In this document: positions 35,460-47,000 of the stretch, in pieces
Numbering within the stretch: position 1 is the first letter of the stretch
Layout of the letters: each line of letters opens with the position of its first letter
Assembly: GCF_000224145.3 (NCBI RefSeq)
Contig: NC_020175.2
Span: 2,393,278-2,457,277 of the forward strand
Length of the DNA: 64,000 nucleotides
DNA from: Ciona intestinalis
Taxonomy: Eukaryota > Chordata > Ascidiacea > Phlebobranchia > Cionidae
Direction of reading: 5' to 3'
Program-made: the position numbers and the translations under genes
The notes under the pieces: generated by a model
What the model was told of the DNA's origin: nothing
Seen by the model: the letters and a program-made list of their open reading frames with translations, nothing else
The model's database searches: none

Positions 35460-37183
35460 TTAAAGTTTTTTTGATTTTGATCTATCAGTAATAGGAGCAT
35501 CTTTTAATTTCTCTTTTTCCATTGAAGCTTCCCATTTGTCTCCGTCAAAATTTTCGGAAATAATTTTTTGAATTGTTCCTTTGTCTATGCACCGTGGGTT
35601 AATTCCTTAAATTAAAAAAAAATTATACTGATAGGGGTCAAAGCAAGTATATATATTAAATTGCCTTTCTAATAAATCTAAAAGTTGTTGCAACCCATGC
35701 AAAATTCTCTTGGTAGGCCTGCATATTAGATGATAGGGAAATCCTATTTCGGTATAAATTTACATTTATTACATTTACTAAGATGCTAACGAATGTTTAG
35801 GAAGTCTGTAAAGACGATTAAAGATAAACATAAGCAACACATTTACACAGAACAAACGCACACAAACAATAAAATGGAGGCGCAAAGCAGGCAATAGACG
35901 CAATAACCGCCTTGTTCTATAGTTTGCCACGCATGAACAGTGGCAAAACAATAGGCAACATCAATGTACACGTCATGTACGATGAACGGTGACTAAGTCA
36001 CTGACCCTAAACACAATATTGTCTACATACTTGGTACCCTATAATTCAACACCAGCCACACCACTGGTACATGTACCAGTTATTTTTCTTTAAATTTATT
36101 ATTAACAAGTAGTCCACTTTAAAATTACCGTAACCATCTGTGTTAGATCTTGGTGTATAAAAGCTTTGCACTCCACAAATCTTGCAAAATGTGTGCTTCG
36201 CTTGGTGTGTGTTGAATGTATATGTAGTAAGATTTTCACTTCCTTTTAAAAGTTTGAAGCTTGAGGAAGGAACAATGAAGTGAGCGTTGCTTTTCATGTA
36301 GCAAATACTGCAGCTGGAATATGATGTAAAAATTAAAACAGTGCAGACTAATAAATAACTATACAGCATATTCCATTCTGTTACTTCGGAGTACCATTCA
36401 AGTTGGTTCAACTGCAGTTTTGTTGCCAAGTATTTTCGGTCTATTAAATTAGTGCCCACTGATTTACTAAAAATTAAAACAGTCCCGAATGATAAATAAA
36501 CATAAACATATTCCGTTACTTATAGCGCAGTGATAACCAAACTTATTTTATTAGCGGCCCTGGACAACGAACAGCGTATAAAACGTCCCTCTTGCAGCAG
36601 CGGACAAATCTAAGCATTTGTTAGATTTTATGCATATAGTAGGTAAGTAGAGTGGGGAAAGATGAGACACTTTTAGCACATAATATCTAAATATCCCGAT
36701 TGTGTTTTAAACAATTAACAACAGTTCATAGGAGTCGTGAGGATACAATTTTATAATTATTTAAATGTTCTTTGTTTACTACCAAATGGGACGAGAAATA
36801 TAATACTTGGGACTATGCGAAGAAGTAGGTACACAATTTCCGCTAGGGGCGGTAATTATTAAATTTAAAATTTTATGAAGAATTTTGGTGACAAAGCATG
36901 TTTTTGCGCATTTTCAAAGTTAATTTTTGACACGAACGCCTTAGTTTTTTTAAAATAAATTATACAGCTGGTATCAGGGAGACGCAAGGAACATTTTAAG
37001 ACCAAATTTTTTTTCACTGGTCACCACTCACCGGCAGTAATAATACCTATAATGTGATTCAACAACATTGCTATACTAGACTCACTTGCAATCGATCGCA
37101 TAGATGATAGAAGTTTCCATGACTTCGAACCTCACAGCACCACAGTGGCAACCACCAGTATGTTTAACTAAATCCAACGACAT
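35460..37183 (-). CDS. CENPV: CENPV, glutathione-dependent formaldehyde-activating (GFA) fold protein
   Basis: Three exons in transcript order, 37183-37086, 36313-36129 and 35605-35460, join in phase to give 142 aa. The start MSLDLVKHTGGCHCGAVRFEV matches human CENPV almost residue for residue. Later come NCSIC, HFIVP-S-FKLLKG, TTYTFNTHQAKHTFC-ICGVQSFYTPRSN and FDGDKWEASM. The zinc-binding cysteines of the GFA fold (CxC near residue 13, CxxC near 36, CxxC near 80) are all present. The long N-terminal disordered extension of mammalian CENP-V is absent, as in the shorter CENPV-like proteins. In vertebrates the protein is tied to centromere and microtubule functions; the ancestral enzymatic role is unclear. 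Confidence 0.95.
36646..36800. mobile_element. MITE of the gatgggacacct family, degraded copy
   Basis: It has a left end gagtggggaaagatgagaca, the internal caattaacaacag and tttgtttactaccaaatggg, and a decayed right terminus. It lies in intron 1 of CENPV, opposite in orientation to the copy at 11283. Confidence 0.6.
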
Positions 37184-38323
37184 TTTAGATAAACGAGACC
37201 TGATTTTACTGTAATGTAGTCGTATAAATTCCGAAAAGCGTAACTTACTAAAACGACTGTGAACAGATATAAATACCTTTTAGTTAAAAATTTTACCCAC
37301 CCGAAGACATACTCTCTAATTTATTAATCGTATACAGTATACAACAACCAACAAACTACACGAAAAAAACTATTTTTGTTCCCGCCAAATAATTTGTTTA
37401 TTATATAGGAAAATTCCCTAAACTGAAAAAAGAGAGCGAAACTAGAATGAACAGGCACGTAAATTATTAATAAAATTGTGTATACGAATTATACAACTTT
37501 GGGCACAGTAAAACGAGTGGCCTCTCTCATCTGTGCTTTGGGAAGGTGTGTTGAATTGTAAAATGACTTTTTACCATCATACCATTATTAATTTATAAAA
37601 CTTCAAAGAAATATATTACATCACACTAAAAGAACCTTGTTAATTTTCATTAATACATGATTTTATTAAGAATATATGTAAACAACACGAAATAATACTG
37701 GACAAATCAAGTTTATACATTATTTGTCTTGCCCCACTTCCATAGTTTTTACAGTCAAGCGAAGATAAAGCAATTTACATTCAATAATTCATCTAAACTA
37801 AAAACATTTAACATTGGTAGTATTTATTGCAACTTGTAGCTAACAACCAGTCAAAATAAACAGGCTCTTTTTTACTCGTTTCAAACATTGTTGTGTTCGA
37901 CTTAACTTAACAACAGTACCGCTTTGTCACGGACTCTGTTGGACCGTAAGAATACTGTCAAATTATACTGTACCATTTTGAGGCGTACACATAAAAAGTT
38001 TAAAAACTGTCCTATTTAAAAACTGTCTCATTTTCCCCATTTCCCAACTTACCTCACCCTATTCTACTACAATCTATTGAAATGTCAATAATTTTTTTAT
38101 AAAAAAAAAACATTTATTGTTTCTTTCGTATAGGTAGCGAGCATACGTATCAAATATTTACAGGAAAATGCTGGAACGATTTGTTGGATTGGAGAATGGG
38201 TAGCCTACACAATATTTTATAATTGGTAACATGTCATGAAAATGATTAAAAACCTATGAGCGAAATAATCCTTTCAGTCGATTTAAGGGGCATACCAAAT
38301 GCACAAGTAAAAGTATTTAATAT
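37184..38323. other. Intergenic between CENPV and the nucleotidyltransferase pseudogene
   Basis: It should contain the CENPV promoter. A C-rich phrase around 38030-38070 (ttccccatttcccaac, ctcaccctattctacta) loosely recalls one MITE terminus but has no partner. Nothing else was recognised. Confidence 0.4.
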
Positions 38324-39988
38324 TTAAATTTCATTCAAGCCCATTTCGAATAAACCATCATTCATTCCTATCATTTGTTCCCAGTATATATTCTGCAACC
38401 TGTGTTCATTGAAGTGTCTCTCGTTTTCAAATAAATTTTGGACGAAGTTTTGTAAGCTATAGGTTATTTTAACAAGAGAAAGAAAGCTTTGTTTTCCAAC
38501 AATGTTAATTAAACCATCTATAATGTCTTTCTTCTTCGAACCTTCCATGAATATATCACAGTGTCGTTCCTTTGATTTGTAGTACTTTCCTCTCACCGTA
38601 CAAGCCACTGCCACAGCAAATCTCAGTTCGTGAGCCACTTCTTTGCTACAAACTCTAAGCTCTTCTAATTTATTAATTATTTTAAAGCTAGAAGATTCTT
38701 TCAGGGAATACAACCGGCCAAGGGCGGCAACAAATATGGTCACACTTCGATAAAGCACTCGCTTGATATGGAGATTTTGAAACCCTTGAAAAACATTCAA
38801 ATACTGAGATACAATATTTAAATTCTGTAAATCATTTTTGATTTGTATCCTTAGTGCAGTAAAGTCTGTTGCTTTGTCGTTTTCTTTTATACATAAACCA
38901 GACTTTTCTTGGTATTCATCATAAATACTTTGTTCTCCAGCTACGAAGCAGTTCTTGGATATTATATCCGCCAAGGTGATATCCTTCCTTTAGTTCGTTC
39001 TCTGTGCTTAAATATAGAACCATTTCGCCAAGCTGGTTTTAATAAGACTAGTTTTCCACGTTCTATTTTTCTGTGGGTTGTCTTCCGAGTGGAAACTTGC
39101 ATTCAAAGGGAAAGTAGACCATCAAACGAAACGCCATTCGGGTGTATACGTATCAATAAAACCGAAAACCGAGGCCACCATTTAAGGTTGGAATTGCAAC
39201 TGTAGGAATCATAGTTTCTCCAAGATTGAGCAAAATGACGTGAAATACAGTTGAAAACCATTTAAAGTATCTAAGGCTCAATCGTTTATCTTTTATTTGG
39301 GCGTATTCGTTATCCAAAAGGAATGATATGCTCGAAATCTGAATATGGAGTGATTTCAGAGCGTGCCAAGGAACCCATTCCAACTACAGCATATTTACAC
39401 GGCGGTGTTCCCATAATTTCAATGCATGTTTCAGAAACGAACTTCATTAGCTCAGTGTACCTTCTCGTAACTTCATCTTGAAGCTTTTGAATACTCATAA
39501 TTGTCTCTTTTTCCAAATCGTACATAGAGCACCATTTGCTACACCACACGGAATTACTTGGAGTATCAGTTAAAACTTTCGCCAATAACCTTTCGAAAGT
39601 CAAACAACCCGTGTTTTAACGTAGCAGCCAGAGAAACCAAATCACCGTTACGTTTTACAGCGTCTGCCTTGACTAAAAGGTCTGAACAAAAAGCTTGAAG
39701 GTCATGCCTGATTTGTTTGTCCCGGATATTTCTTACAATAGCGGCATTAAATAAAGCCGCGCTACGAATAGCATTTAACTTTTTATGGTCACTTTTGTTT
39801 TGATAAATCTTGGCAAGCTCGTGAAATATAGGAGCTGATTTGGTTGGATCAAATTCTTTACCGCTTGCATCACACAGCTTTTTTAACCTATCGACGAGAT
39901 CTATCTCTGCTTGATTAGTTTCAGCTATCCCCATTACTTCAGTACAGACAGTGTTCAAGCGAACTGCTTGGCGACTATAGTTGTCCAC
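38324..39988 (-). pseudogene. Intronless nucleotidyltransferase-like (GlnD/DUF294-type) gene, decayed
   Basis: Four collinear open segments in different frames, 39988-39566, 39603-39310, 39383-39153 and 38974-38324, read as one protein of about 550 aa. The centre carries VVGMGSLARSEITPYSDFE, a GS...DxE-type nucleotidyltransferase motif, followed by RYFKWFSTVFHVILLNLGET and IPTLNGG. The outer parts are helical: the N-terminal segment begins MDNYSRQAVRLNTVC and the C-terminal segment ends GLFEMGLNEI. The frame changes near 39600, 39330 and 39150, and stops follow at 39084-39150, so it is very likely dead. The gene lacks introns, which suggests either an intronless family or a retrocopy. Similar motif proteins occur in expanded families in several invertebrates; the substrate is unknown. 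Confidence 0.6.
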
Positions 39989-40393
39989 TCATGTAACGCT
40001 TCATTAGGATTCTAAAGACAGTTTCAACCAGACAGCTCGTCTTTCACCCATGTGAATCCAGGCGTTAGCTAACAGAAGTCCGGCGCCGTGTGTATAGTGT
40101 TTAGCGCGTTTGCCTGCGTAAAGCTTTGTACTAAAAAACTTAATGAGTTCCTTTTACTATTTACGGAGCGTATAACTATTTTTACACAAACTATTGTAAA
40201 TTTTGCAAACACGGCTGGGCCCGAGTCGACCGTGCGCTGTGTGCATTATTATTAACTATGATGTGCATACTGGGTATCATTATGCGCCCTGCATTGAAAA
40301 CAATAGTTGCGTTATCCAGGCTTCGGGGTGTGTCGTCTGTTAGTGTGAAATGCAAAATAAAAAAGAAAGTACATTTTTTAACCGGTTCGAGTT

Positions 40394-42995
40394 ATGAGTG
40401 ATGGGTTATCATATCTTTCTGCCATTAAACCTGGTCCTGTACCTACGTCCTTGGCTGCCTCGGAAGAAGAAGAAATCAATCTTTTTCAAAGACTGTTAAC
40501 CGAGATCAAATCGTGGTATGTTTTTGTATAGAATGCAAACTATAATTTAAGCTATTTAAAGTCAAAGTATAAGAATATATTTGGGGACAATTGGACCTAC
40601 TCGTGTTTTGAAGCAAATACCCACAGTGTATAAAGAAAATCACACTTTAAATTTGATTTTCCCAAAATGAATGAATGTAACTTACTTTATCCTCACGTGG
40701 CCAGAAAACGACAGTCGTAATCACACGAGTTTAACACTTCGTGCCAGCTTACGAGTTACCATGTATGTTACTTTATGTCAAAGTAGGATATTGGAGTATG
40801 TATTTTCCCTAACAATGTTAAGTTACATAAATGACCACGCTCTATAAACATAATAATATAACTATATATCACACCAGGAAGAACAATCCAGCATCGTACA
40901 GACCCGTTCATTGGTTTTTATACAACAATCATGTGACATCAGTTCTGCAAGGCCTTCACAATCCAGTGTGAGTATTATTGGTAAACTTTGCTATTCCTAT
41001 TAGAGAAAAATAAATATTTTGCATTATTGTCAAAGTTTATAGACGCAGGCCAACTTATTTGCCTTTTATTTTACCAAAAAAACAAAACATTGTTTAAAAA
41101 TAATCAAAACAAAAAAATTTAAAAATTAAAACAAACAACCTTAAACATTTTTTTCTTTTGCTATATCATTGAAATTGTTATAAAGTCGTATATTTTTACT
41201 TTTGTTTCTATTAGAAGTTTAACTTAAAATTAAACATAAATGACTCATTGTCTGCTAGGTGCAGCGACAACGCTTATTTTCCTTTAATTAAATGTAAATA
41301 TGTTTTAAACTGTAAGTGTGTTTTAACTACCGTTGTTTTGTCGCTATAAATATTTGTAAATCTTCGTAATCGAAGAGACCAATAAAGTTATTATTATTTT
41401 TAATGTGTGAAATAATGTATTTAACAAGCCTAATTTTACCAACAGATGTGGCTTAGTGGGTCTTGAAATGGCTGCCGAACTGCTGAGGAGATCTGATTCT
41501 ACCATGCCTGTATTTTCAACCAACCAAATTCTTGACCATGCAGTCGATATGGGAATAACCAAACATGGTGAAATTTTTTCAGGTACTTGAAACTCTGTAC
41601 TTCCATAATGTAAATGTACCAGCAAATTATATACAATACCTTATCCTAGATACATGTTTTTTTGAAATGTATATGGCAAGTTCTAAAGTTCAAATGAAAA
41701 TCTAAGAGAGATTTTTAAAGTGATGTCTTGCCACTAAATTTATACTTTAACTACAACATTTAAAAACTAGACTGGGCTATATAGGATTTCTTAAACTATA
41801 TATACAGTAGCGTGGGGAAGATGCGATATCTTTCGACTCTATTTTCTCGTTCCATTTAGTAGTAAACAAAGAGCATACAAAGAATGGGAAAAAACGAATA
41901 CTTACGACTTCCGTTGTTAATTGTTCAAAACTTGTCAGGATATTTGGATATTATGTGGCTATGTGCTAAAAATGTCCCGTCTTCATGTCTTTCCCACGAT
42001 ATATAAGATTTTTTTATATTTCAGCATACGATCTGTGCATACTTGCAACATCTCTATTTAATTGCAAAGCAACTGTGATAGATTCAAACCTTAAATCAAA
42101 ACACAAGTTACTGCTTGAGACAATATTAAGTGGGTTGCCAGTCTTGCTTGCATATGATAGTGACAGGAATTTTTCACCATGTTTGAATAAGGGACATAGT
42201 GCTCATTGGGCATTAGTGACAGGTAACTGTAATGAGTAGGTTCTATTATGTACAGTTTACTATATTGCATGGAAGTGGAAAAAATTAGGCTTCCACACAG
42301 CTCGGAAACAAAATTTTGTTAAAGGCATACTTGTATGTATGTATGTTATTTACTTTATCTTCGCGTGGTTGGTAAACGTATGGTTGATAATTTGGACAAC
42401 CCATTAGTGACCACTGGGTTAGAGCAATTGCTGTTAAGTGTCTTGTCCAAGGATATATTCGCCCACAATGGTAGCAGTAGCGAGCCTTGAACCCATTACA
42501 TCTGGGTTACAGGTCGGTGCGCTAACCACTTTGCGGCGAAAACCTCCTGGCTGTAGCACTAGGGGTTCATATTAAATAAAATGTTATTTTTTAAAACTAA
42601 TGTTAAAAAATTCCATAAAAAATAGATGTTTTCTTACAAGTTACATCCAAAGCTTGCATTACACTATTCAATTGCTTTCAGGTTTTGTTATTCGAAACAC
42701 AGATTTCATTCCAACTGATATCTCTGAAAAGTTAGAGATTGGTGAAAATGTTTTACATAAACTTAACAAGGGATCAGCAATTCTACCACACTTGCTTGAA
42801 AATGCTTTGAGTCATACTTATGTTTACGTAAAGCAAGGAAAATCATTAAAAAGCAGGCTTTGGCCACTACAATTACTTTTAAATAGTAATGCAAATTTAA
42901 TAGAAAAAGATCCAAAGAAAAATTGGGAAAATTATTTTTGCCCCTATAATTTAGAACATACCCTAGCTAACCGTTTTATAGTTTTATCCCCTTAA
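40394..42995 (+). CDS. ACTMAP: ACTMAP, actin maturation protease (C19orf54 family)
   Basis: Five exons, 40394-40515, 40878-40967, 41446-41582, 42025-42222 and 42682-42995, join in phase to give 286 aa. The catalytic cysteine lies in VCGLVGLEMAAELL (human QCGLVALWMAGTLL), followed by KHGEIFSAYDL. The histidine lies in C-NKGHSAHWALVTG (human CQRKGHKAHWAVSAG), and the strand YVKQGKS-...LW matches YLLSKQGKSWHYQLW. In mammals this cysteine protease removes the N-terminal acetylated residue(s) of actin after profilin-assisted recognition. The tunicate protein lacks the proline-rich N-terminus of the human enzyme (human about 351 aa). A polyadenylation signal AATAAA is at 43264. The gene converges with Pinin. 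Confidence 0.92.
40684..40782 (-). repeat. SINE copy, tail part
   Basis: Reverse-oriented ggccagaaaacgacagtcgt and acgagttaccatgtatgtt, in intron 1 of ACTMAP. Confidence 0.8.
41205..41402 (+). repeat. ATT-tail dispersed repeat copy
   Basis: Forward copy in intron 2 of ACTMAP: ctaggtgcagcgacaacgc, ccgttgttttgtcgctata, and aataaagttattattattt at the end. Confidence 0.85.
41810..42000. mobile_element. MITE of the gatgggacacct family
   Basis: It starts gcgtggggaagatgcgata and ends gtcccgtcttcatgtctttc then ccac. The interior shares tagtagtaaacaaa and ggatatttggatattatgt with the copy at 11283. It sits in intron 3 of ACTMAP, ending just before the exon 4 acceptor. Confidence 0.75.
42340..42548 (-). 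repeat. tRNA-headed SINE copy
   Basis: Reverse-oriented with a complete head: cttgaacccattacatctgg, the complement of a B box, and gtgcgctaaccactttgcgg, the complement of the A-box region. It lies in intron 4 of ACTMAP. Confidence 0.85.
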
Positions 42996-43263
42996 AATGT
43001 TAGCATTATTTTACCTAGTCCTTTTATACTTAGTGCAATTTAAGCATATGTCAGTATATATTTTATGTATTCTAAAAAGTTACAAAATAATTGTTTTAAA
43101 TCATGTTATAAAAGATCAAGTTTACTGAATTATTGTTTAAATTTTATTTTTACATCAGAGTGTAGTCCTCCACATTATTGCAATGAATTCTCATTTTACA
43201 ATTTTTTATTGAAATTGTTTTATCTTTTATGTATATGTTTTATTCATGCATGTTAGAACAAGA

Positions 43264-43269
43264 AATAAA
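43264..43269 (+). terminator. Polyadenylation signal of ACTMAP
   Basis: AATAAA about 270 bases after the stop; no other good signal lies between. Confidence 0.5.
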
Positions 43270-43827
43270 TAGAACAACCACAATGCTGCATACATTTTAA
43301 TGTGTGATTCTTTTTATACTTAATATTTGTTCCCAGCCGGCGATTGCTATTAATGTTTGTCTGATTTAGTAGTAAAACTCTCAACGAAAAAAAAAAATTA
43401 CAAAGCATTCAGACTATACTCGCAAGTGTTAGCAAAAAGCAACCATAAATGATATGCAATATGACATGGGACACCAGTGTCAAGATGCCACCTTAATCAC
43501 AGGCAACACAATTTTAAAAATTTGGCCAAAATTGATGGTGACATTGCTGTAGTTACACTCCTAGTTGTAAAACATAGGGAACTTCTTTGATTAATGTGTT
43601 AAATACTGTACCATGGCTTTGCTTGTTTCCATAGACACCTCACAGCATAGCAAAAGCAGGTTTAGACCTAAAACTATTACTTTGTTTTCAAAAGTTGGGG
43701 TGCAATGTCACCCAAATCACCCATATTGTTACGCCTTTGACCTAAATGTCCACCACGGGGGCAACATAAATCACCTCTATAAAGAATAATGCCAGTACCT
43801 CTTCTACTCAGCTGTTACAGGTTTAAC

Positions 43828-43833
43828 TTTATT
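43828..43833 (-). terminator. Polyadenylation signal of Pinin
   Basis: AATAAA on the - strand about 200 bases downstream of the Pinin stop. Confidence 0.5.
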
Positions 43834-44036
43834 AATACGACTTTCATATACAGAACAAATAAAATTACTTCACTTTTAAAGTTGTGAGCATAATTATTAA
43901 CGCCTTACGAGATTTGCGTGGAAGAAATGTGAGAAAGTTTTTCAAGATTTTAAAATCAATGCGCATGCACCAGGTTCTGTACATAAAGTAAAAGATTGCC
44001 TGCATTAAGATGTTGGTTGGTGTTTTCTGTTCAAAA

Positions 44037-47000
44037 TTATCTCTGGCTATTGTATTTTGAACTATGGGTGTCACGCTGACTTCGTGGAGCATCTCTATGA
44101 GATTTTCTCGGAGAGTTATCACGTGAAGAGTCGCTGCTACTACTGCTGGATGAAGATGGTGATCTTCTTCTGTTTGTCCTCCTTGGAGGTGAGGATCGTC
44201 TTCCTCTACTTCTCTTGCGTGCATTATCGTCTGATGAAGATGAGCTGCTGGAAGAGCTAGATCGTGTGTTTCTTCTTCGACGAAGACCAGAATCTGCTCT
44301 TCGGTTACTAGATCTTGAAGGCCTTGGAGGACTTTTCCTTGATCTCCTAGGACTTCGTGAGGATCTTCGCCTCTTTGGTGTCGAACTTCTTCTTCGTCTC
44401 TGAGTTGTGGAGGTCCTTCTACGACCAGGACTTTGATTTCTTGAATCTCGACGAGAACGCTCCCTGGATCTATTGGAAGTTCTTGATTTATCATCATCCT
44501 TGTTCGACACTCTTCTGGAAGAAGAACTCTTGCTTGGAGATTTAGTTTCATCCGATTTTACTTTCCGTGATGTTGGAGGAACAATAGTCGGACCTTCCTC
44601 TTCTTCACTTTCTTCTTCCTTTTCATTCTCCTTCAATTTTTGTTCATTTTTGTGCTCAATAACCTTTGGAACCTCCATTTCTTGCACGTCTGATGCTTCT
44701 ACCGTCCCCCCAGTTTTATCAGCAACAGTTTCATCATCAGGAGTTTCATTTTCAGGAGCTTCTTTATCTTCAGCAGCTTCCTCATGCTTAGGAGCTTCTT
44801 CCCCCACCTCCATTTCATTCTCCTCCAATCTCTCTACTTTTATCTCTCCCCCCTCTTTAACATCTATATCATCATAAGCTTTTCCGTTATCATCAGGCTG
44901 AGTTTCTTCCACCATTTTCTCTTCTTGATGTGCATCATTTTGCTCCACACTTCCCACAGATTTAACTTTCTCACTTGCACCGTGATTCGATTTATCATCC
45001 ACTGTTTGATCCACATCTTCTGATGCTCCGCCTACATCCTCTGTTTGTTCCGGACCCTCACCCACAACAGGCCCCTCATTCAGCCCTTCATTTTTATCAA
45101 CCCCCTCACCCCCCATTTCTACATCACCCATGGACCCCATCTCTTCATTCCTCCCCAACTTACCATGATCCCTGCTTACCCCAACCTTATTTTGGTCCTC
45201 CCCCTCCGACATGCTCCCCTCTTTTTCACTCTCCTCCCCCCCAATGTTAATATCAACGTTAGGCTCCTCATTAAGATCGTCTACCCCCTCATCTTCCACC
45301 TCATTACCCTCCTCCTGCTTCACCTTACCCACGGACTCACTGGGAGCATCCTCTTCCGGAGCATCTTTGCGCGCATCTAAAGCTTTAATTTCCGCATCAA
45401 TGGCAGTCAAGGAACTTTGCAATGAAGTTCTACTTGCTTCTATTTTTTCTGCAAACAAAATTAGTTTAAAATCACTAAAACCAACTGTTCTTTTTCAGTA
45501 CATAATGTATTGCAGATACAACTAAAAACTATTCTTTTTACACTGCTTGTCTAACAAGTTATTATTTAACAAAATTTAATTATAGAAAAGTTATTATTCA
45601 ACAAACAAAAAACACTAAAAAAAAATGAATGATATTATGATACTTTTACCAAAAGTGGTTCAAATTATTTATAAAACAAGGGATCCAATTTAAGGAAGGG
45701 AAAAGGTGACAAACTCTTCTATGAGCTACAACTAGACTAAACATACTTTCCTAAGCAAAAACAGGGTACGAGCTTGGTAGGTATCATCCAGAGGGTATAA
45801 CCTACAAAGTTAAAAAACTATAAAGTTAGAAGTCTTTTTACCTTCAATAATCTTCTGTGTTTCCTTGATTGCTCTTAAAATACGGCCAGTGCCGGTATCT
45901 TTTGGCATAAAGAAGATTGGAGGGGAAGCTTTGGTCATTACAAACTTTGACTTCTGCATCCAATATTTCTCCCATATTTCTTGCTGAAATGTAAACAATG
46001 CATGGTTCAAATGACTTTGAATTCTACTATGCTTTAACCCGGTTTTATTTAAACTTGTTTGCATTGAGCATGAGCATAAACTTTTAAAGTTTTGGTGACT
46101 AAACTTTTTATGTTATATTATTTTATTTTTTGTGTTGTACTTCACCCAACATTTTGTGAGCATTAGTTTACAGTTAAATAAACTGTAAAATGTAAACTAG
46201 TGGTCATAGTGGCTCGTTTTTAAGAAGTGGAACACTGGAACACAGGAATAGAGAAGCACTGGGGTTATTAAGTTTTGCAGACCTGCTAAAACTTCTCACT
46301 AAGAACAAATTTTCAAATAGTACTTTTTAAGGAATATTCTCCAACCCAGTGGTCACTAATAGGTTGTCTAAATTATCAGCAATACAATAAATATAAAATA
46401 AAATAAATACACACAAAGTTATATATGTGGTAACTCATAAGCTGGCACGAGATGAAACAGAACACTCGTGTTATAACAATTATCGTTTTCCAGCCACGCA
46501 AGATAAAGCAAGTTACATTCATTCAATTAAAAGGCAGCATTTGTCTCACTGAAAGTCTGAAAACCATCCAACTTTAACAGGTAAAATAACTCACCTCTCC
46601 TGCCAACTCTATCTTCTGTTCGAGCAAATCAATTCTCTTCTGCTGCGTTCTACGTTCAGTGTAAAGCTCCCTTCTCTCAGCAGCAGCTTGTTTGCGCTCA
46701 GTTGCTGCAACTTTTTCCAACCTGCGATCGATTTCTGTGCGTTTTTGTTCCTGCTTGGCCTGAAACAAAAAAAGCACTTTTTAAATGAAGTAAAAAAATC
46801 ATANNNNNAATTTTACNAATTAATAATATAAATTANNNGTGTTAAACTGTCACTTTTTGGGGTGTGGTTATAAACTGCAGCAAAAATGAATAGCATTACA
46901 AAAATTAACTGGTGCTACTTCAGAATACATACAGAAAAAAGTGTAAGAAGAAAAAAAAGAAAAAAAATACAACAGTTTTCAATACCTTAATATTTACATT

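Noticed and set aside
43865-44551. 228-codon minus-strand frame rich in Glu, His and Leu
   Set aside because: It is an out-of-frame shadow of the Arg/Ser tail in the last Pinin exon.
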